Of a stretch of DNA of 64,000 nucleotides, positions 44,064-55,357 are shown piece by piece. The DNA is from Diphasiastrum complanatum (lineage: Eukaryota; Streptophyta; Lycopodiopsida; Lycopodiales; Lycopodiaceae): positions 1 through 64,000 of the forward strand of contig MU831576.1 in assembly GCA_029204225.1 (NCBI GenBank), given 5' to 3'. Each line of letters begins with the position of its first letter. The first letter of the stretch is position 1. A program made the translations under genes and the position numbers. The notes under the pieces were generated by a model. The model made no database searches, was not told the DNA's origin, and was given only the letters and a program-made list of their open reading frames with translations.

Positions 44064-44847
44064 TCATGACTGCTTGCTTTTAAGTGCAGCCTGGCGCCAT
44101 CGCTTAACGTAAGCGAGCAATTTTTCTGGATCCGGGAAGATCACTTCGGCAGCTGGGTGTTCACGAATGGCTTCGAAAAACTTGTGCAAGTTTGGAGCTT
44201 CTTCCGCTGTGGGAAGGCCTGCACCTGCCTGCTCCTCAAATATAGGCAGAAACCAAGCCACGAATGGCGCCAGACATATATCTGCATAGCCGATGCTAGA
44301 TCCGTTGAAGAATGGCTTCGCGTCAAGTTTAGTGAATCCGCCCTCAAGCGTTAGAAAGTTTTCATAGAGTTCGCTCAAGGCGGCTTCTTGTTTGTCTCCT
44401 TCGGCCTTCAAAGCGAAGAAAGCTACTTCAAATATCTGCAGTGACCAAAACACGCGTACGTAATCAGATACGATCGTTCCAGCATCAACGTCAGAATTGA
44501 ACAGTATAGTAACTTGAAACTTGCGCTACCTTTTTATCGATAAAATCGCTCCAGAAATGTGTCATAGCTCGTCCATATGGATCCTTGGGAAAGAAACTGG
44601 CATGTTCTGGCCATGCCTCATCCACATACAGAATGATGAGGAGAGATTCTGGGATCGCTTTTCCCCTATGAAGAAGCACTGGGATCATTTTAAACACAGG
44701 GTTAGATTCCAGCAACAGTTGGCTTTTCGCACTAAGGTCCTCCTCAATTGCTGTGTACTTCACTCCTTTCGCCTCCAGAGCCAGGAGTGCACGCATCGCA
44801 TAGGGACTGGCCCAGAATGAAAGTAGTTTCACGCCCTCCGTCGCCAT
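44064..44847 (-). CDS. Tau-class glutathione S-transferase, two exons, intact
   Basis: Exon 1 (44847-44530, 106 codons) starts MATEGVKLLSFWASPYAMRA; the Ser of WASPY is the expected catalytic residue of tau GSTs. KMIPVLLHRGKAIPESLLI contains the cis-Pro and the Glu-Ser pair that binds glutathione. Intron 44529-44436 (94 bases, GT…AG) lies where tau GST genes usually have theirs. Exon 2 (44435-44064) carries the all-helical domain: LYENFLTLEGGFTKLDAKPF, GYADICLAPFVAWFLPIFEE, and ends LKSKQS*. The product is 229 residues, normal for the family. It would be a cytosolic enzyme conjugating glutathione to xenobiotics or oxidised metabolites. An upstream in-frame GTG extension exists, but ATG 44847 fits the family. 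Confidence 0.96.
44436..44529 (-). other. GST intron
   Basis: 94 bases, donor GTAGCG and acceptor CACTGCAG on the minus strand. Phase 0 between GAT-AAA-AAG and ATA-TTT. Confidence 0.93.
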
Positions 44848-45106
44848 TGAAGCAAACAGCTTGTTGTTTCGAAGCTTGAATAGGGTCTGTCCTGTGATAC
44901 CGTTATATGATCTTAAATATCCAAGTCTGCAAAATTTGGACAAAGTGAAGCTCGTCACAAAAGTAGCTTATGGATTATGCAACAGCAAAGAAGACGATTG
45001 ATAATATTCCCACAATTGCAGATAAAATGAAAGCATTCAGCATACAAACAAATTAACAACACAACGAAAGTTGAGCTACTAAGTGCAGAACGACAGGCCT
45101 GAGTGC

Positions 45107-45222
45107 TGATACATGAGATATGCTTCTTGGTTTCCAAGGGGAGGCTCGAACCTGGGACCAAAGAAACTTTGGATGCCAAGCTAACCAATTGAGCCAACCC
45201 GTTGGATGATACATGAGATATG
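45107..45222 (-). mobile_element. tRNA-derived SINE, copy 1, with 16-bp target duplications
   Basis: The core 45123-45206 (84 bases) is flanked by perfect TGATACATGAGATATG at 45107-45122 and 45207-45222. On the minus strand it has an A box (TGGCTCAATTGG), a small perfect hairpin (CCAAAG-TTT-CTTTGG) and a B box (GGTTCGAGCC). Beyond the tRNA-like part there is only a short tail (CTTGGAAACCAAGAAG). It is exceptionally short for a SINE. Confidence 0.9.
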
Positions 45223-45394
45223 GAAGAAGAGGAGAAGCAATGACATTCAAATGCCAAATTGGTACAGGTTGCACCTTCTTTGACTTGAGAAATGAAATAC
45301 AATGTACCATTGTTTATAGTGGATTTTGGCCATTTGGTATTAATGTTTATTGGTTAATTTCTACCTCCTTTATTATTTGCAATTGAAAATTGGT
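45223..45394. other. Unassigned DNA
   Basis: No feature recognised. Confidence 0.3.
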
Positions 45395-45570
45395 GGGAAT
45401 TTATTTTATTATTCACTAACTTGATTTTGAGGCCTCTAAACCATGTAATTCTCACAAATGGCTTAAAAGTTTCATTTACTATTGTCTAGTAATGAAATAA
45501 CAATGTGATCAGTGGATTGAACTTATTGAACTTACACACGTTGGGTGCCATATCTCTCACACTTAATTCC
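45395..45570 (-). repeat. Diverged Gypsy LTR relic
   Basis: The plus-strand text ttattcactaacttgatttt…aggcct, acaatgtgatcagtgg, acttacacacgttgggtgcc and atctctcacactta parallels 63440-63595 of the Gypsy LTR at 62988-63635 in the same order, with many changes. Confidence 0.65.
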
Positions 45571-46700
45571 GTATTTTAGATCAATTTGATTTGTATATGG
45601 ATGATGTCACCGCATGCCCCAACACTCTCTAGACTTTGTAAGTCAAAACTTTTAGTATTTCTCTCATATTAGTCTAATTATACTCATGTATCAATTATGC
45701 ATACTAGTCATCAATATGACAGGAGGTAAAAGAACCACACATGATTAATAACGAACACAAATATAATCATCGTCTCATAAAACCAATGTTTGAAAATCCT
45801 ACAATCCATACACCTGGCAATAAAGGTCTGACATCACCTCTCTGGATTAACTACCAATTCTTGATCAAAATCAAATTTGATCACGATTTATCGTAATGAG
45901 AGACTGATCATAATGAATGAAAGATCATTCAACTATTGAGATACTAGCATTTCAATATAACATTTTCTTTAATATTCAAGCAGCTTAAAGTGTACTCTCA
46001 TGATACAAAATGTTCCTACTTCTGTTATTGCCTCCATATATGTGGCTAGCTAGGATGGTGCTGCTAAAGGGTGACATGGTACAATTTGCAATATGCATTG
46101 GCCGTATGACCAACTCAATGTCCTCTCGAAGTATGACTCTCATTTACCTCATGATGATGGGGATTCCAATGAATTTTCTCGTAGTAAGCGCAACTATTGA
46201 GAAAGGATTTTCCATGGGGAATAATGAGACAAGAAATAGCAAAATAAATCACCCAAAAAATATTCTGTAGATTTCTAATATTTGTGCTAAAAAAATAAGA
46301 ATAATCTAAGAATCGAACTAAAAACTTGGTTCCCCAATTACTGTGAAAAATGTTGATTTTCAAATAACCACTACCTTGTTTTTAAAAAATTTATGCTCGT
46401 AAAAACATTGTCGTATATTGCCAAGGCATTGCCAAAAATTTCTGGAAAAAAAAATGTGATGGTCTAAGATTGAATGGAAGATGCTTGGCAGCTATTTTCA
46501 AATCCTAGTTGTGCCTTTGGAACTATGGCATAATGCTTAAGATTTCATTTTATTATCTCAAGGATTGAACTCTTATTCAAAGCGTGTGCACAATATGACA
46601 CCAATATAAAAAAATACATGAAACAATTTTGTGAATGCAAACAAATAATTTTTATGTGATTATTCTTACAGTTGATGTAGATGTTGGTGCATCATGCAAG
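45571..46700. other. Unassigned DNA
   Basis: No defensible gene. The open frame at 46010-46270 is Met/Leu-rich without a motif. Confidence 0.35.
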
Positions 46701-46714
46701 GCCAAGAGCCTAGT

Positions 46715-46868
46715 GAAGCATGCAAAAAAAAGAAGAGGGATACAAACTGTTTTGCTATTTATGACTTGTATATGAAGGTGCATTTAAAGCTTCATGCATG
46801 CAAGGAAAAGAAAGGGACATGAATTTTTGAGTGTATGTGACTTGCATATGGAGGTGCATCCAAAGGAC
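46715..46868. repeat. Two tandem units of about 75-80 bp
   Basis: gcatgcaaaaaaaagaagag…tatgacttgtatatgaaggtgcatttaaag is followed by gcatgcaaggaaaagaaagg…tatgtgacttgcatatggaggtgcatccaaag. Two diverged copies of one unit. Confidence 0.8.
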
Positions 46869-47131
46869 TAAGTTTTTGTAATAAAATATTTAGCAATGTG
46901 GCATAGTCTGTGTGCGCACAAATTTCTTATCATTTAAGACGTTGACTTTAATCTTGACTTTTGCAAAAATTCCATTGACCAACTTGAATGCATAGTATTA
47001 CTGTTATGGCCATATTCAGCTTAGGACATGGAATAGTATCAATATGGTAGACCGGCCCTTGAGTATTCAATATCATTGGTTATGCCTCGATTTAATTCCT
47101 TGTCAAGGCCAGTTTATGACCAATGACCTTG

Positions 47132-47315
47132 ACTTGACATTTAGGCCCTACGACATTAAAAGTCCCGCAAAAAGGCCTAAAGTCCTTTTATTGACTTTCT
47201 GATTAATCAAATAACTATGTGATCATCGGGTTGGACTTACACAAGCAAGGTGCCAAATCCCTCTCACTTATTAACTAGGGTTAGGGTTGTCTTGATATCC
47301 ACAAACCCTCCAACA
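47132..47315 (-). repeat. Gypsy LTR fragment, same family as 62988-63635
   Basis: The plus-strand text from gacatttaggcc through actatgtgatcatcgggttg to cctccaaca closely matches 63459-63635. The LTR start TGTTGGAGG lies at 47315 (minus). The rest of the LTR below 47132 is missing, so this is a truncated LTR. Confidence 0.88.
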
Positions 47316-47735
47316 ATTCCTAAAAGCACTCTCTGGTCAGACAATTGCAATAGTTCATTACAGACGCTTGTAGTAAGTTGTTCTAAAGATCCATCTTTAA
47401 ACTATCTTATTTGTTTGCTCGAATACTTTATATTTGGCACCCGAATAACGTAACTCTTTGGTACAGTCTTCCACATTCATTGACAGAACAATATGTATAC
47501 ATTTGAAATGGTAATCCCTGTTTGAGGAATTGAGTCATAGATCTGTATTATGGTTTGTAATGAAGATATAAGTTTCTAACATATTCATAGGCTATTTGAG
47601 TTCTTTAACAATTAATGGACTTTAGTTATTGAGGACTACTATCTAGAACACAACAGTTCAAGAATAAGATTAACTATTTGTCTATTCGTACTTGAATGCA
47701 TTGAACATCTCTCGAATCCTTGCTGACAATTTAAT
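47316..47735. other. Unassigned DNA before Gypsy pol
   Basis: No coding motif. Probably retroelement leader or gag remains beyond recognition. Confidence 0.3.
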
Positions 47736-47743
47736 CAGCCAGA

Positions 47744-48271
47744 GTGTATCATAAACAGTTAAAAGGTCTTTCTGTCTCTAAGAAGAAGAAAACAATTTCC
47801 CTACCAGATGTTGACATACTATGTATCGATTTGGAAGACCTCGGCGCACTAGAAATCGAAATCACAATTGCTAGATGTTTAATCAAAAATGTGTCGATTG
47901 ATTCAGGTTCGAGTGTTAATATAACAACAGAAGACACTACTCATGCCTTAAGTTTGACTGATATTCAACCAACTCAACGAAATATTAAGTTGGCGGATTC
48001 GACTCGAAGAAAGCTTGTTGGCGAATTAAAGGACGTCATTGTATGTATACAAGCCAAGCCTTTTACGGTGAATTTTATTGTTATCAAACTACTCGGTTTT
48101 TTCTCTCATTCTGTGCGGATTGGACGGACATGGCTTTATCAGTCCAATGCAAGTGTGCAATGGAAGTCTAGAGAATTAAGATTCCAAGAAACTAACAACC
48201 ATGGAAAGCCAGTAGAACAAATTATAACATGGAGTCAAGACAGATATGAAGGAGAAACTCCAATGTCCTAA
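47744..48271 (+). pseudogene. Gypsy aspartic protease region
   Basis: IARCLIKNVSIDSGSSVNIT carries the DSGSS active-site motif, followed by IGRTWLYQSNASVQWKSREL, the usual end of a retroviral-type protease (ILG.PWL…). The frame is open, with no clear start. Confidence 0.85.
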
Positions 48272-49409
48272 GACAAGGTTTACCTCTGAAGATTCTTCCT
48301 ATGCACTCAATATATTCTCTACTGATTCAAATATCGAAGTTAAATATTTTGAATGCTACGAGAATAATGATTTATTGGATGAAAAAGAAGGATTTTTTGA
48401 CGTCTACAATATTGAAGCAGATATTTCTATTAAAGAACCAAAAGTTGCAGACAAAAATTCTAAAGATTGTGATTGAGATGCTGATGATGAATCAGACGAA
48501 TCTAAAGAATCCAAAAATAAATTTGAAAATAAGGACCAACTTGATGACAAGAATAAATTTGTGGAGACAACCATGCATGAAATTCATGGCCATACCAAGG
48601 CCAGTATGACGGAAGATATTATTTTACCAGATTCAATTGAGCTAATTGAACTTGCAAATGGTAAATTCGTGCATGTTAAATTTACTAAATTGTTAAAAGA
48701 GTACCAAGATGTATCTGCATGGTCGCTCGAAGACTTGAAAGGAATTCTTGCTAAATTTGGCAAACACCGAATCATTCTTAAAGAAGTTGTTATTCATGTC
48801 CGCCGACAGAGACAATATCGTCTCAATCTGAAGTACGTTCTTATGGTGAAAGATGCACTCAACAAGCACCTTAAGACAGGAATCATTTATCCCGTCTTAA
48901 GCAACAAATGGATATCTCCCATTGTTGTTGTTCCAAAGAAGAAGACTGACAAGATTCGAATTTGCCAGGATTTCAGGGAGCTTAATGTTGCTACTAGGAA
49001 AGATCACCATCCATTACCCTTCACTTATGCCTATAATAAAATGCCCTTTGGTCTTTGCAATGTGCCAGTGACTTTTCAAAGAATTATGATGTTAATTTTT
49101 GCTGCATTCCTAAGAACATTTCTCGAAATTTTCATTGATGATTTTTGTGTATACAGTGATATAAAGTCTCATATTCAGAAGTTGAAACTTACATTACAAA
49201 GGTGTCGAGACACTTGTCTCTCACTTTACCAAGAAAAATATTTTTTTGGTATGAGAGAAGGTATTCTTTTGGGACACAAAATATCCAAACGAGGAATAGA
49301 AGTCGTCAAAGATAAAGTCGAGGTTATAAAGAATCTACTGATACCAACGAATCTACGTGAACTAAGAGATTTCTTAGGACATGTTGGTTATTACCGAAGA
49401 TTTATCTAG
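48246..49409 (+). pseudogene. Gypsy reverse transcriptase with internal deletion
   Basis: An acidic linker, then a stop at 48474. FTKLLKEYQDVSAWSLEDLK, SNKWISPIVVVPKKKTDKIR and CQDFRELNVATRKDHHPLPF give the first half of the RT. This jumps straight to YAYNKMPFGLCNVPVTFQRI, so the LDGFSGYNQI block with the first catalytic Asp is missing. EIFIDDFCVYS has the other two aspartates. The tail NLLIPTNLRELRDFLGHVGY is normal. The deletion keeps the frame. Confidence 0.92.
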
Positions 49410-49552
49410 AATCATGCCTCAATAGTTGTTGCACTTACACAGGTACTTAAGAAGAAGTCGTGTATCTGTGGACATGAGCAGAACAACAGAAAGTATTCAA
49501 AGAACTCAAGCAGAAGCTGAGTAATACTCCAATTATAAGACCGCCTAACTGG

Positions 49553-50002
49553 ATGATACTATTGCATAGTTATGTTGATGTGTCAGCATTTGCTATTGGT
49601 GTCTATCAAAGCCAGAAGGACGAACAGAAGAAAGACCATCCAATATACTATGCTAGTCGTCAACTTAGTTCCTCGGAGAAAAATTATTCTGCAACAGAAA
49701 GGGAAGCCCTTGGAATGATATTTACTATAAAGAAATTTCGGCATTATTTGCTAGGTTATGTTTTCATATTCCATGTTGATCATTATGCTTTGAGGTATCT
49801 TGTGAACAAATTTGATTTATCTGGTCGAATGGCTCGTTGGGTTCTGTTGCTACAAGAATTTACATATCAAGTTGAACTTCATCAAGGAAAATATCATACG
49901 AATGTTGATTATCTCTCACAACTCAACACGAGAAAGATTGAAGATCCAATTAATGATGATTTTTTTTATGAAAATTTATTCGAGATATCATCTTCGAATT
50001 AA
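49553..50002 (+). pseudogene. Gypsy RNase H
   Basis: SYVDVSAFAIGVYQSQKDEQ, ASRQLSSSEKNYSATEREAL, FHVDHYALRYLVNK, ARWVLLLQEFTYQVELHQGK, NVDYLSQL. All RNase H landmarks (D, E, D, late D) are recognisable. Separated from RT by stops near 49408-49530. Confidence 0.92.
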
Positions 50003-50115
50003 TTATATTCTGATATTACTATTTATCTCAAAGATCAGATATATCCGTAAGGATATGATTTGGAGGAGAAGACAATATTTCAATACAAAGTCGCACCTTA
50101 TACCATTATTAACAA

Positions 50116-50890
50116 ATGTTCTATACAAGCTTGGTGCACATAATAAGAAGGTGTCTTGAAGCTAAAGATATTCTAAAGATTATTCGTGCCTTACATTCGA
50201 AAGATGCCGGAGGACATTTTTCTATGAAGAACACTGTTAATAAGATATTGACCGCCAAATATTGGTGGCCTACAATGTTTAAGGATGTTTCAAATTTTTT
50301 TACGATTGTGTGATCTATGCCAGAGATTCAGTAAACCAACGAAAGCTATGAAATGGCCATTGACGACAATCATACCACTTGCACCATTTAAAAAGTGGGG
50401 GATTGACTTTGTTGGTCCAATCAAGCCAGTGACCCAACACACTAAGCATCGATACATTTTGGTCGTGACGGATTATGCAACGAAGAATGTGGAAGCTGAA
50501 GCGATGAAACAAAGTGATGCAAAAACTATCATAGCTTTCTTATTCAAATCTATAATCACGGTTATGGTTGTCCTCTCAAGCTAGTTAGTGATCGTGGTAC
50601 TCATTTTCTAAATGATACAATTTGACTGTTGACAACCTATTTCTTGATCAGACACATAAAGACAAAGTTTAACCCCTATAATCTGAAAGCCAATGGGTTA
50701 ACTGAGAGAGCGAACAGAATATTATGCAAGATCCTTAATAAGATTATTGTTGCACATTCTACAGATTGGGATCAAAAGTTACCCTCAGTCCTCTAGGCTT
50801 ATCGAAACATGGAGAAGATAACGATGAAGCAAATGCCTTACTTTCTTACATATGCTCCTCATCCTATTCTGCCGATTGAGTTTTCTCCCT
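50116..50890 (+). pseudogene. Gypsy integrase
   Basis: ALHSKDAGGHFSMKNTVNKI with WWPTMFKDVSNFF, then after a slip LCDLCQRFSKPTKAMKWPL give the HHCC zinc site. KKWGIDFVGPIKPVTQHTKH and LVVTDYATKNVEAEA carry the first Asp. LVSDRGTHFLND (another frame) carries the second, and NGLTERANRILCKIL the Glu. It is cut near 50880 by an inverted RT fragment. Confidence 0.9.
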
Positions 50891-51630
50891 ATTCTTCTCA
50901 GCAATCTGGATTTGATTATATCCACTAAAACCATCCAGAAAACTATATAATTCATGGCCCGCGACCTCGTCCAAGATCCGTTTTGTCAAAGGTAGAGGAA
51001 AATGGTCTTTGACCATAAATGATTGAGTTTACGGTAATCCACGCACTTAAGCACAATCACAATGGGACTTAGCCATGGTATATAATCAATGGTGTATATG
51101 AACCCAAGTTTCACCAGCTTCTCTATTTCAACTCGAACTTGTTCTGCATGCTTAGGATTCATCTTGTAGCGTTGTTGTCGTACAGGCCATGCATTAATGG
51201 TAACAGCAATGGTGTGCTAATAAATTTCCTTCGGTACACCACGGAGTTCATCATAGGACCATGCAAATACAGCCTTGTACTTTTTAAATAACTCTATGGC
51301 TCACTGGATAAATCCTAAATCGTTATTACTACCAATTGAAATAATCCTTGGGTTATCCTTTGTCTCCAAATTGATCTTGGTCAATTCTTCCCCTCCATTA
51401 TCGCTTGCTCGTCTTTCTGCAGCAATTCTTCGGAATCCATTTTTATTCCTTCTGCAACAAATAAATTGATAATCGTGGATAGATGAGCCTCCCCTACTGG
51501 CATGCAATCCGGGTATAAACTTGTTAAATACAAATCTTCTTCGGACTCTTCCGTTACTAGTTTGAGCAGTAATTCATGTACTGTTTCTACTCCCACTGGT
51601 CGAACCGCAGAATCCAACCTTCCCATCGAT
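50872..51630 (-). pseudogene. Gypsy pol fragment (protease-RT linker and first half of RT)
   Basis: Minus strand. MPVGEAHLSTIINLFVAEGI, ELFKKYKAVFAWSYDELRGV, KHAEQVRVEIEKLVKLGFIY, WLSPIVIVLKCVDYRKLNH, then in another frame ILDEVAGHELYSFLDGFSGY with NQIQIAEKNREKTQ. It includes the RT block that the neighbouring plus-strand element lacks, but it is a different, inverted copy. Confidence 0.9.
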
Positions 51631-51726
51631 TCCTTGATACAATTGGTGTTTTAAAATGAGGTTAGTAGTCATGAGTCATGTTTTTATGAATCCTATTAAT
51701 ATTCTTTTATCTAGCATACACTGATT

Positions 51727-51732
51727 CTTTCT

Positions 51733-51776
<44 letters not shown>
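51727..51776. repeat. (CT)n microsatellite
   Basis: An uninterrupted CT run of about 40 bases preceded by cttcttctt. Simple repeat. Confidence 0.95.
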
Positions 51777-51778
<2 letters not shown>

Positions 51779-51909
51779 CTTTCAAAGGATGCAGCTGATA
51801 GGAGTTCATAATGTAATGCGGTCGGTCATAAGATCTAAGATGTCTTTAATTAAATTAAGTGCTATGCATACCATGGATGATGATTTCATTACTGAACGAA
51901 GTTTAAATC

Positions 51910-52412
51910 CCAAGTCATGAGTGCTTGCCAGTAACGACACACGAGAAAAACCGGCAAAATCAACTCGCAACAAACGGTCGGAAGTTATCGGACAAGGTCA
52001 AGGAAACTGTAGCAAAAATATAGGCAAGTTTGGTGCAAGTCGAAGCGGCACACTGATAGACAAATCAGCTCGACAGCTTAAGCCATGGGTCATGGACACG
52101 CAAATGGGAAATGCAAGTGGAGGCCAAAAATGCATAACAAAAATATCCTACCTAAAAGTGGTAGGGCGTTGACCACAAGTAGCAATGAGTACTACCCAAT
52201 TAAGAAGAGTAATGAAGTAAGGTAGTTACCACTTACACCACCAACAAGTGCAAAAGAAGAAAGTGGCTTACACATGTGGTACCCGTGTACCCATGACTCC
52301 AATCCATCTTTTTCAAAAGGGGAAAGGTATCACTTATGGTCAAATCACAATTAAGAGCCATGTACCAGAGAGGACACAGAGAACACTTTTCGTGAAAGGC
52401 TAGAAGAATGAA
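51910..52412 (+). repeat. Repeat R-A, plus copy (LTR-like)
   Basis: Matches 59622-60148 in inverted orientation: gtagcaaaaatataggcaag, gacacgcaaatgggaaatgc, ccacaagtagcaatgagtac and agagccatgtaccagagagg all recur. Downstream (52440-52460) lies a TATA-like cttataaaggg, so the block may be the promoter side of a long LTR. Confidence 0.85.
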
Positions 52413-53362
52413 GATATGGCATTTTGAAGGGGAAGGTGTGAGAGATGCTTATAAAGGGAAATGCCTTTTTTTGCATTCACGTGAAAGGATGAGAGAGTGA
52501 GAAGAAAAGGGTTAAAAGTTTTGTATGTTGAGTGAGAGAATGAGGCTAAGGAGATCCAGAATTCGAGAGGATCTTGATTACTATGTTGAATAAATGGAGT
52601 GTTTTGAGAGAGTGATAGGATGCTATTGTTTCGTTGAGAGTGAATTATCTATGAAGTGAGTGGATTTTTGGGGTCATTTCTGTCCTGCGAGAACATTTTT
52701 ATTCATGAGGCAGTTTGGGATATGTACTCCACCGACTCGATCCAATCCTCTTTATTGGAAGTTGTACTATGTAATATAGCTCTACAAATTTTAAGCAACA
52801 CGATGAACATTCTCTCGATGGTAGGCAGGAGTAAAACTACACCAAGCTGCACCATATCTTGCTGCAGGGCCGAGTCGGGATGGAGCCGAACGAATGCATC
52901 CACATGAAACAATCTACCAATGATATAGCCCCTCCATGCACCTGCTCTACGGACTCCTGTGACCTGAGCGATAGTGCTTGCGCTGGTAAGGAATGATTAT
53001 GCCCAAGGGATGAGCCTGGGAATTTGCTGTTATTCATCCGATTCCCTATTCCCGCTGGGCTGGTAGTAGCAGCACTGACATTCATGAGTGTGTCACTGCG
53101 ATTCCATACAGTACCTTTTTATTTCTCTATCTGTTTAGTAGAATTGAGCAGATCTTCAGTTCAAAGACAATCCATTCGTTATGGGAAGACTCTACACACG
53201 CCTGTGGCTATCCATATGGATCTACTGTCCATGATCCAACATACCAGATGAGTAAACACACAGAGCATGTATCTACCTGACAAGGAGAAGAGTGCCCTCT
53301 GATTGCAGACCTGAAATGCGCCTACCCAATCTGTGCAGCCTACACCAATCTGCTCCTCGCAG
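52413..53362. other. Unique interior between R-A and the RidA exon
   Basis: Contains a TATA-like box near 52448 and purine-rich sequence to 52650, then sequence with no recognised coding family. The minus-strand frame at 52703-52912 and plus frame at 53024-53251 lack motifs. Confidence 0.35.
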
Positions 53363-53506
53363 TTCTGTTCTGGAGACTAGACAATTTGTTTCAGAGACTG
53401 TGGGAGAACAGACTGAGCAGATTTTAAAGAACATTGGTGAAATCCTGAAAGCTGGTGGTGCAAGCTATAGCTCAGTCGTGAAAACAACCATCATCCTAGT
53501 TCGGTT
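53363..53506 (+). pseudogene. RidA (YjgF/YER057c/UK114) exon fragment
   Basis: The block after CTCCTCGCAG reads [20 protein letters not shown] then [20 protein letters not shown] and TTII. It matches the middle of RidA proteins (…PETG.FVS..V.EQTEQ.L.N…ILKAAG….VVKTT…), enzymes that hydrolyse reactive enamine/imine intermediates, plastid or mitochondrial in plants. It stops abruptly at 53506, where repeat R-B begins, so the next exon and the C-terminal half are absent. It was captured by, or cut off by, the surrounding retroelement. Confidence 0.85.
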
Positions 53507-54112
53507 GACAAGGAGTTAGATCTTCCATCCACACGAACGAACGACACATAAGCCTAATGACTGTGGTTCTCTGAAAGTAAACGGTTCCCTTTTCGCATTT
53601 TTGAGCACGGTTTGAATAGCCCGTTCATTTGTGATCCTTGGATTATGAGACTCTATTCTCGATTTTTATGCTTTGAATATTGCTAGTATCATTAACATAA
53701 CGTACCTAACCAACGGGGTTGTCTTAGTTGGTTAGCTTGACATCCAAAGTTTCTTTGGTCTCAGGTTCGAGCCTCCCCTTGGAAACCAAGAAGCATTAAC
53801 ATAGCATAACTTTGATTGAGTTTGGGTAGTGTAGTATAAGATTTCGGTTGTTTAGCATTGTTGTGTTGATATAGTTCTACCTACTGGTGAGTAAGCCGTC
53901 GAGTATGCTAATTACATTTTATTATCTTAGACTCATGATTATTAAAGATCGAGAGTTTTGAGTATATGGTGTCACTTTGCAAAGTTAGTCTTGATATTAG
54001 CGGTTTCTTCGTATGAGTAAGTCAGTGACCCGATCTCTTTGAAACACAAGAGCGGGCCGTCACTGTTCGTGATTGAAATACATCACCTCGGTTAGAGGTC
54101 AATCTAGTCACA
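53507..54112 (+). repeat. Repeat R-B, plus copy, carrying a SINE
   Basis: 53507-53930 matches 63636-63970 inverted, and 53917-54112 matches 59418-59612 inverted. It includes gaaatacatcacctcggtta, which in the inverted copy leads straight into a Gypsy gag frame, so R-B is retroelement leader/LTR. The SINE at 53700-53793 is absent from the 63-kb copy. Confidence 0.88.
53690..53803 (+). mobile_element. tRNA-derived SINE, copy 2, with 10-bp target duplications
   Basis: The core 53700-53793 is flanked by CATTAACATA at 53690-53699 and 53794-53803. The A-box region (TTGTCTTAGTTGG), hairpin CCAAAG-TTT-CTTTGG and B box GGTTCGAGCC match copy 1. The corresponding position at about 63755-63764 (minus) has a single CATTAACATA and no insert, which is the empty site. 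Confidence 0.95.
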
Positions 54113-55357
54113 ACCGTCATTGGAATTGCCTAGCGAAATACCTAGGCCTGACGCTCGGCGAAATACCACCGCCTAACAAACAAGGCGGCACATATAACTG
54201 GCACTCCCACATAGCACGAAGATGACTAAAAGACGATGCTTTACTGTCATTTCATGCACACTGATCTTATTTACTATTGTTGTTGATTGAGCACTCATGG
54301 ACATCTTAAGAAAATGATAAACACCACCCTCTTTACCAAAGTGCAGCCGTATGATCGATCAAAGACCAGAGACCCTATACTTTGAAGGCTTAAGGCTAGA
54401 GCCATAATGCCATGAGGCGACCTTGGACCCGTAGGTTACAAGACTTTAGTGTAATGAGGATATTGATTAAGTATCTATTAAGCAAGATGAGTGTTCATTA
54501 CACATGGAGGCATGGAATGAGAAGAGCATATTTGAAGTTTGATAAGCATTTTTTTACAATCAAGAGGAGAAAGTCACTTATAATTCTTTTTTGGAAGAGG
54601 AAGAGAGAAGAGGATCTTCAAGATAGAAATTTAATATGTAGATAATGCATGATGGGATTGGTCATGACATTGTAGATATGAATAGTGTTGTTGCTTGGTG
54701 GTAGGGAGAAAATTTAATTCCATAGTGTGCGTGCTTGATGCAAGAAATGATTGTCATAAAGGAGTAGATTAACAACAAAGATTTTTTTTGTGAATAGCTA
54801 GTTGTCTTGAGAAATTTGGTGAAGTGGCGATGGTGGTGTGATTGATTGTTGATAGTATGCTTTGGACAATTTTTGACATATTTGCAAAGGAAAATGTATT
54901 TGCTTCTTATTTCATGGAGAAAATGTTGTTAGTGGAAGTTATTCAAGTACATTACTATATAATTGGAAAACCAATGTTGTGCCTAAACTCCAAGAAAAAA
55001 ATATTTTTTGCTCTTGTGCTTGATTGAAGTGGTCATGAGTATGTGGATCTTTAGACCATATTTCTTTAGGAATGAAATTGTGCACATTTTGCCATATTCA
55101 AACAAATCTGATGTCGATTCAAGTGACATGAAGATGTCAACATGAATAGACTTCTTGTTTTTTGTTCCAATGTTTCAAGCTTGGAGTGTTTGGAAGTTTT
55201 AAATTAGTCCCTATATTGTTGGTTCACAATTTTTTCATAATGTGAATTTGTAGATTTTCAGATCTTCGACTAAATAATTATTGTCCAACATATGATAGAA
55301 TTCATTTCATAATTGATTTGTCTGTTCAACATCCGCAGGTAGTTTTTGCACACAACC
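54113..55357. other. Unassigned DNA
   Basis: Starts with short gcgaaatacc duplications near 54130-54170. No gene family recognised. The frame at 54412-54645 is Arg/Lys-rich without motifs. Confidence 0.35.

Noticed and set aside
45123-45206. Functional tRNA gene
   Set aside because: A and B boxes are present, but the anticodon arm is a 3-base-loop hairpin and acceptor pairing is poor. Target duplications and an empty site at the second copy show a SINE.
46010-46270. Possible membrane protein (MFLLLLLPPYMWL start)
   Set aside because: Short, Met-rich, in decayed DNA with an equally long opposite-strand frame; no family.
52703-53251. Open frames on both strands between R-A and the RidA exon
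   Set aside because: No recognisable motif, and the open length is what chance allows.
54412-54645. Arg/Lys-rich open frame
   Set aside because: No family match and no splice context; composition reflects A/G-rich DNA.
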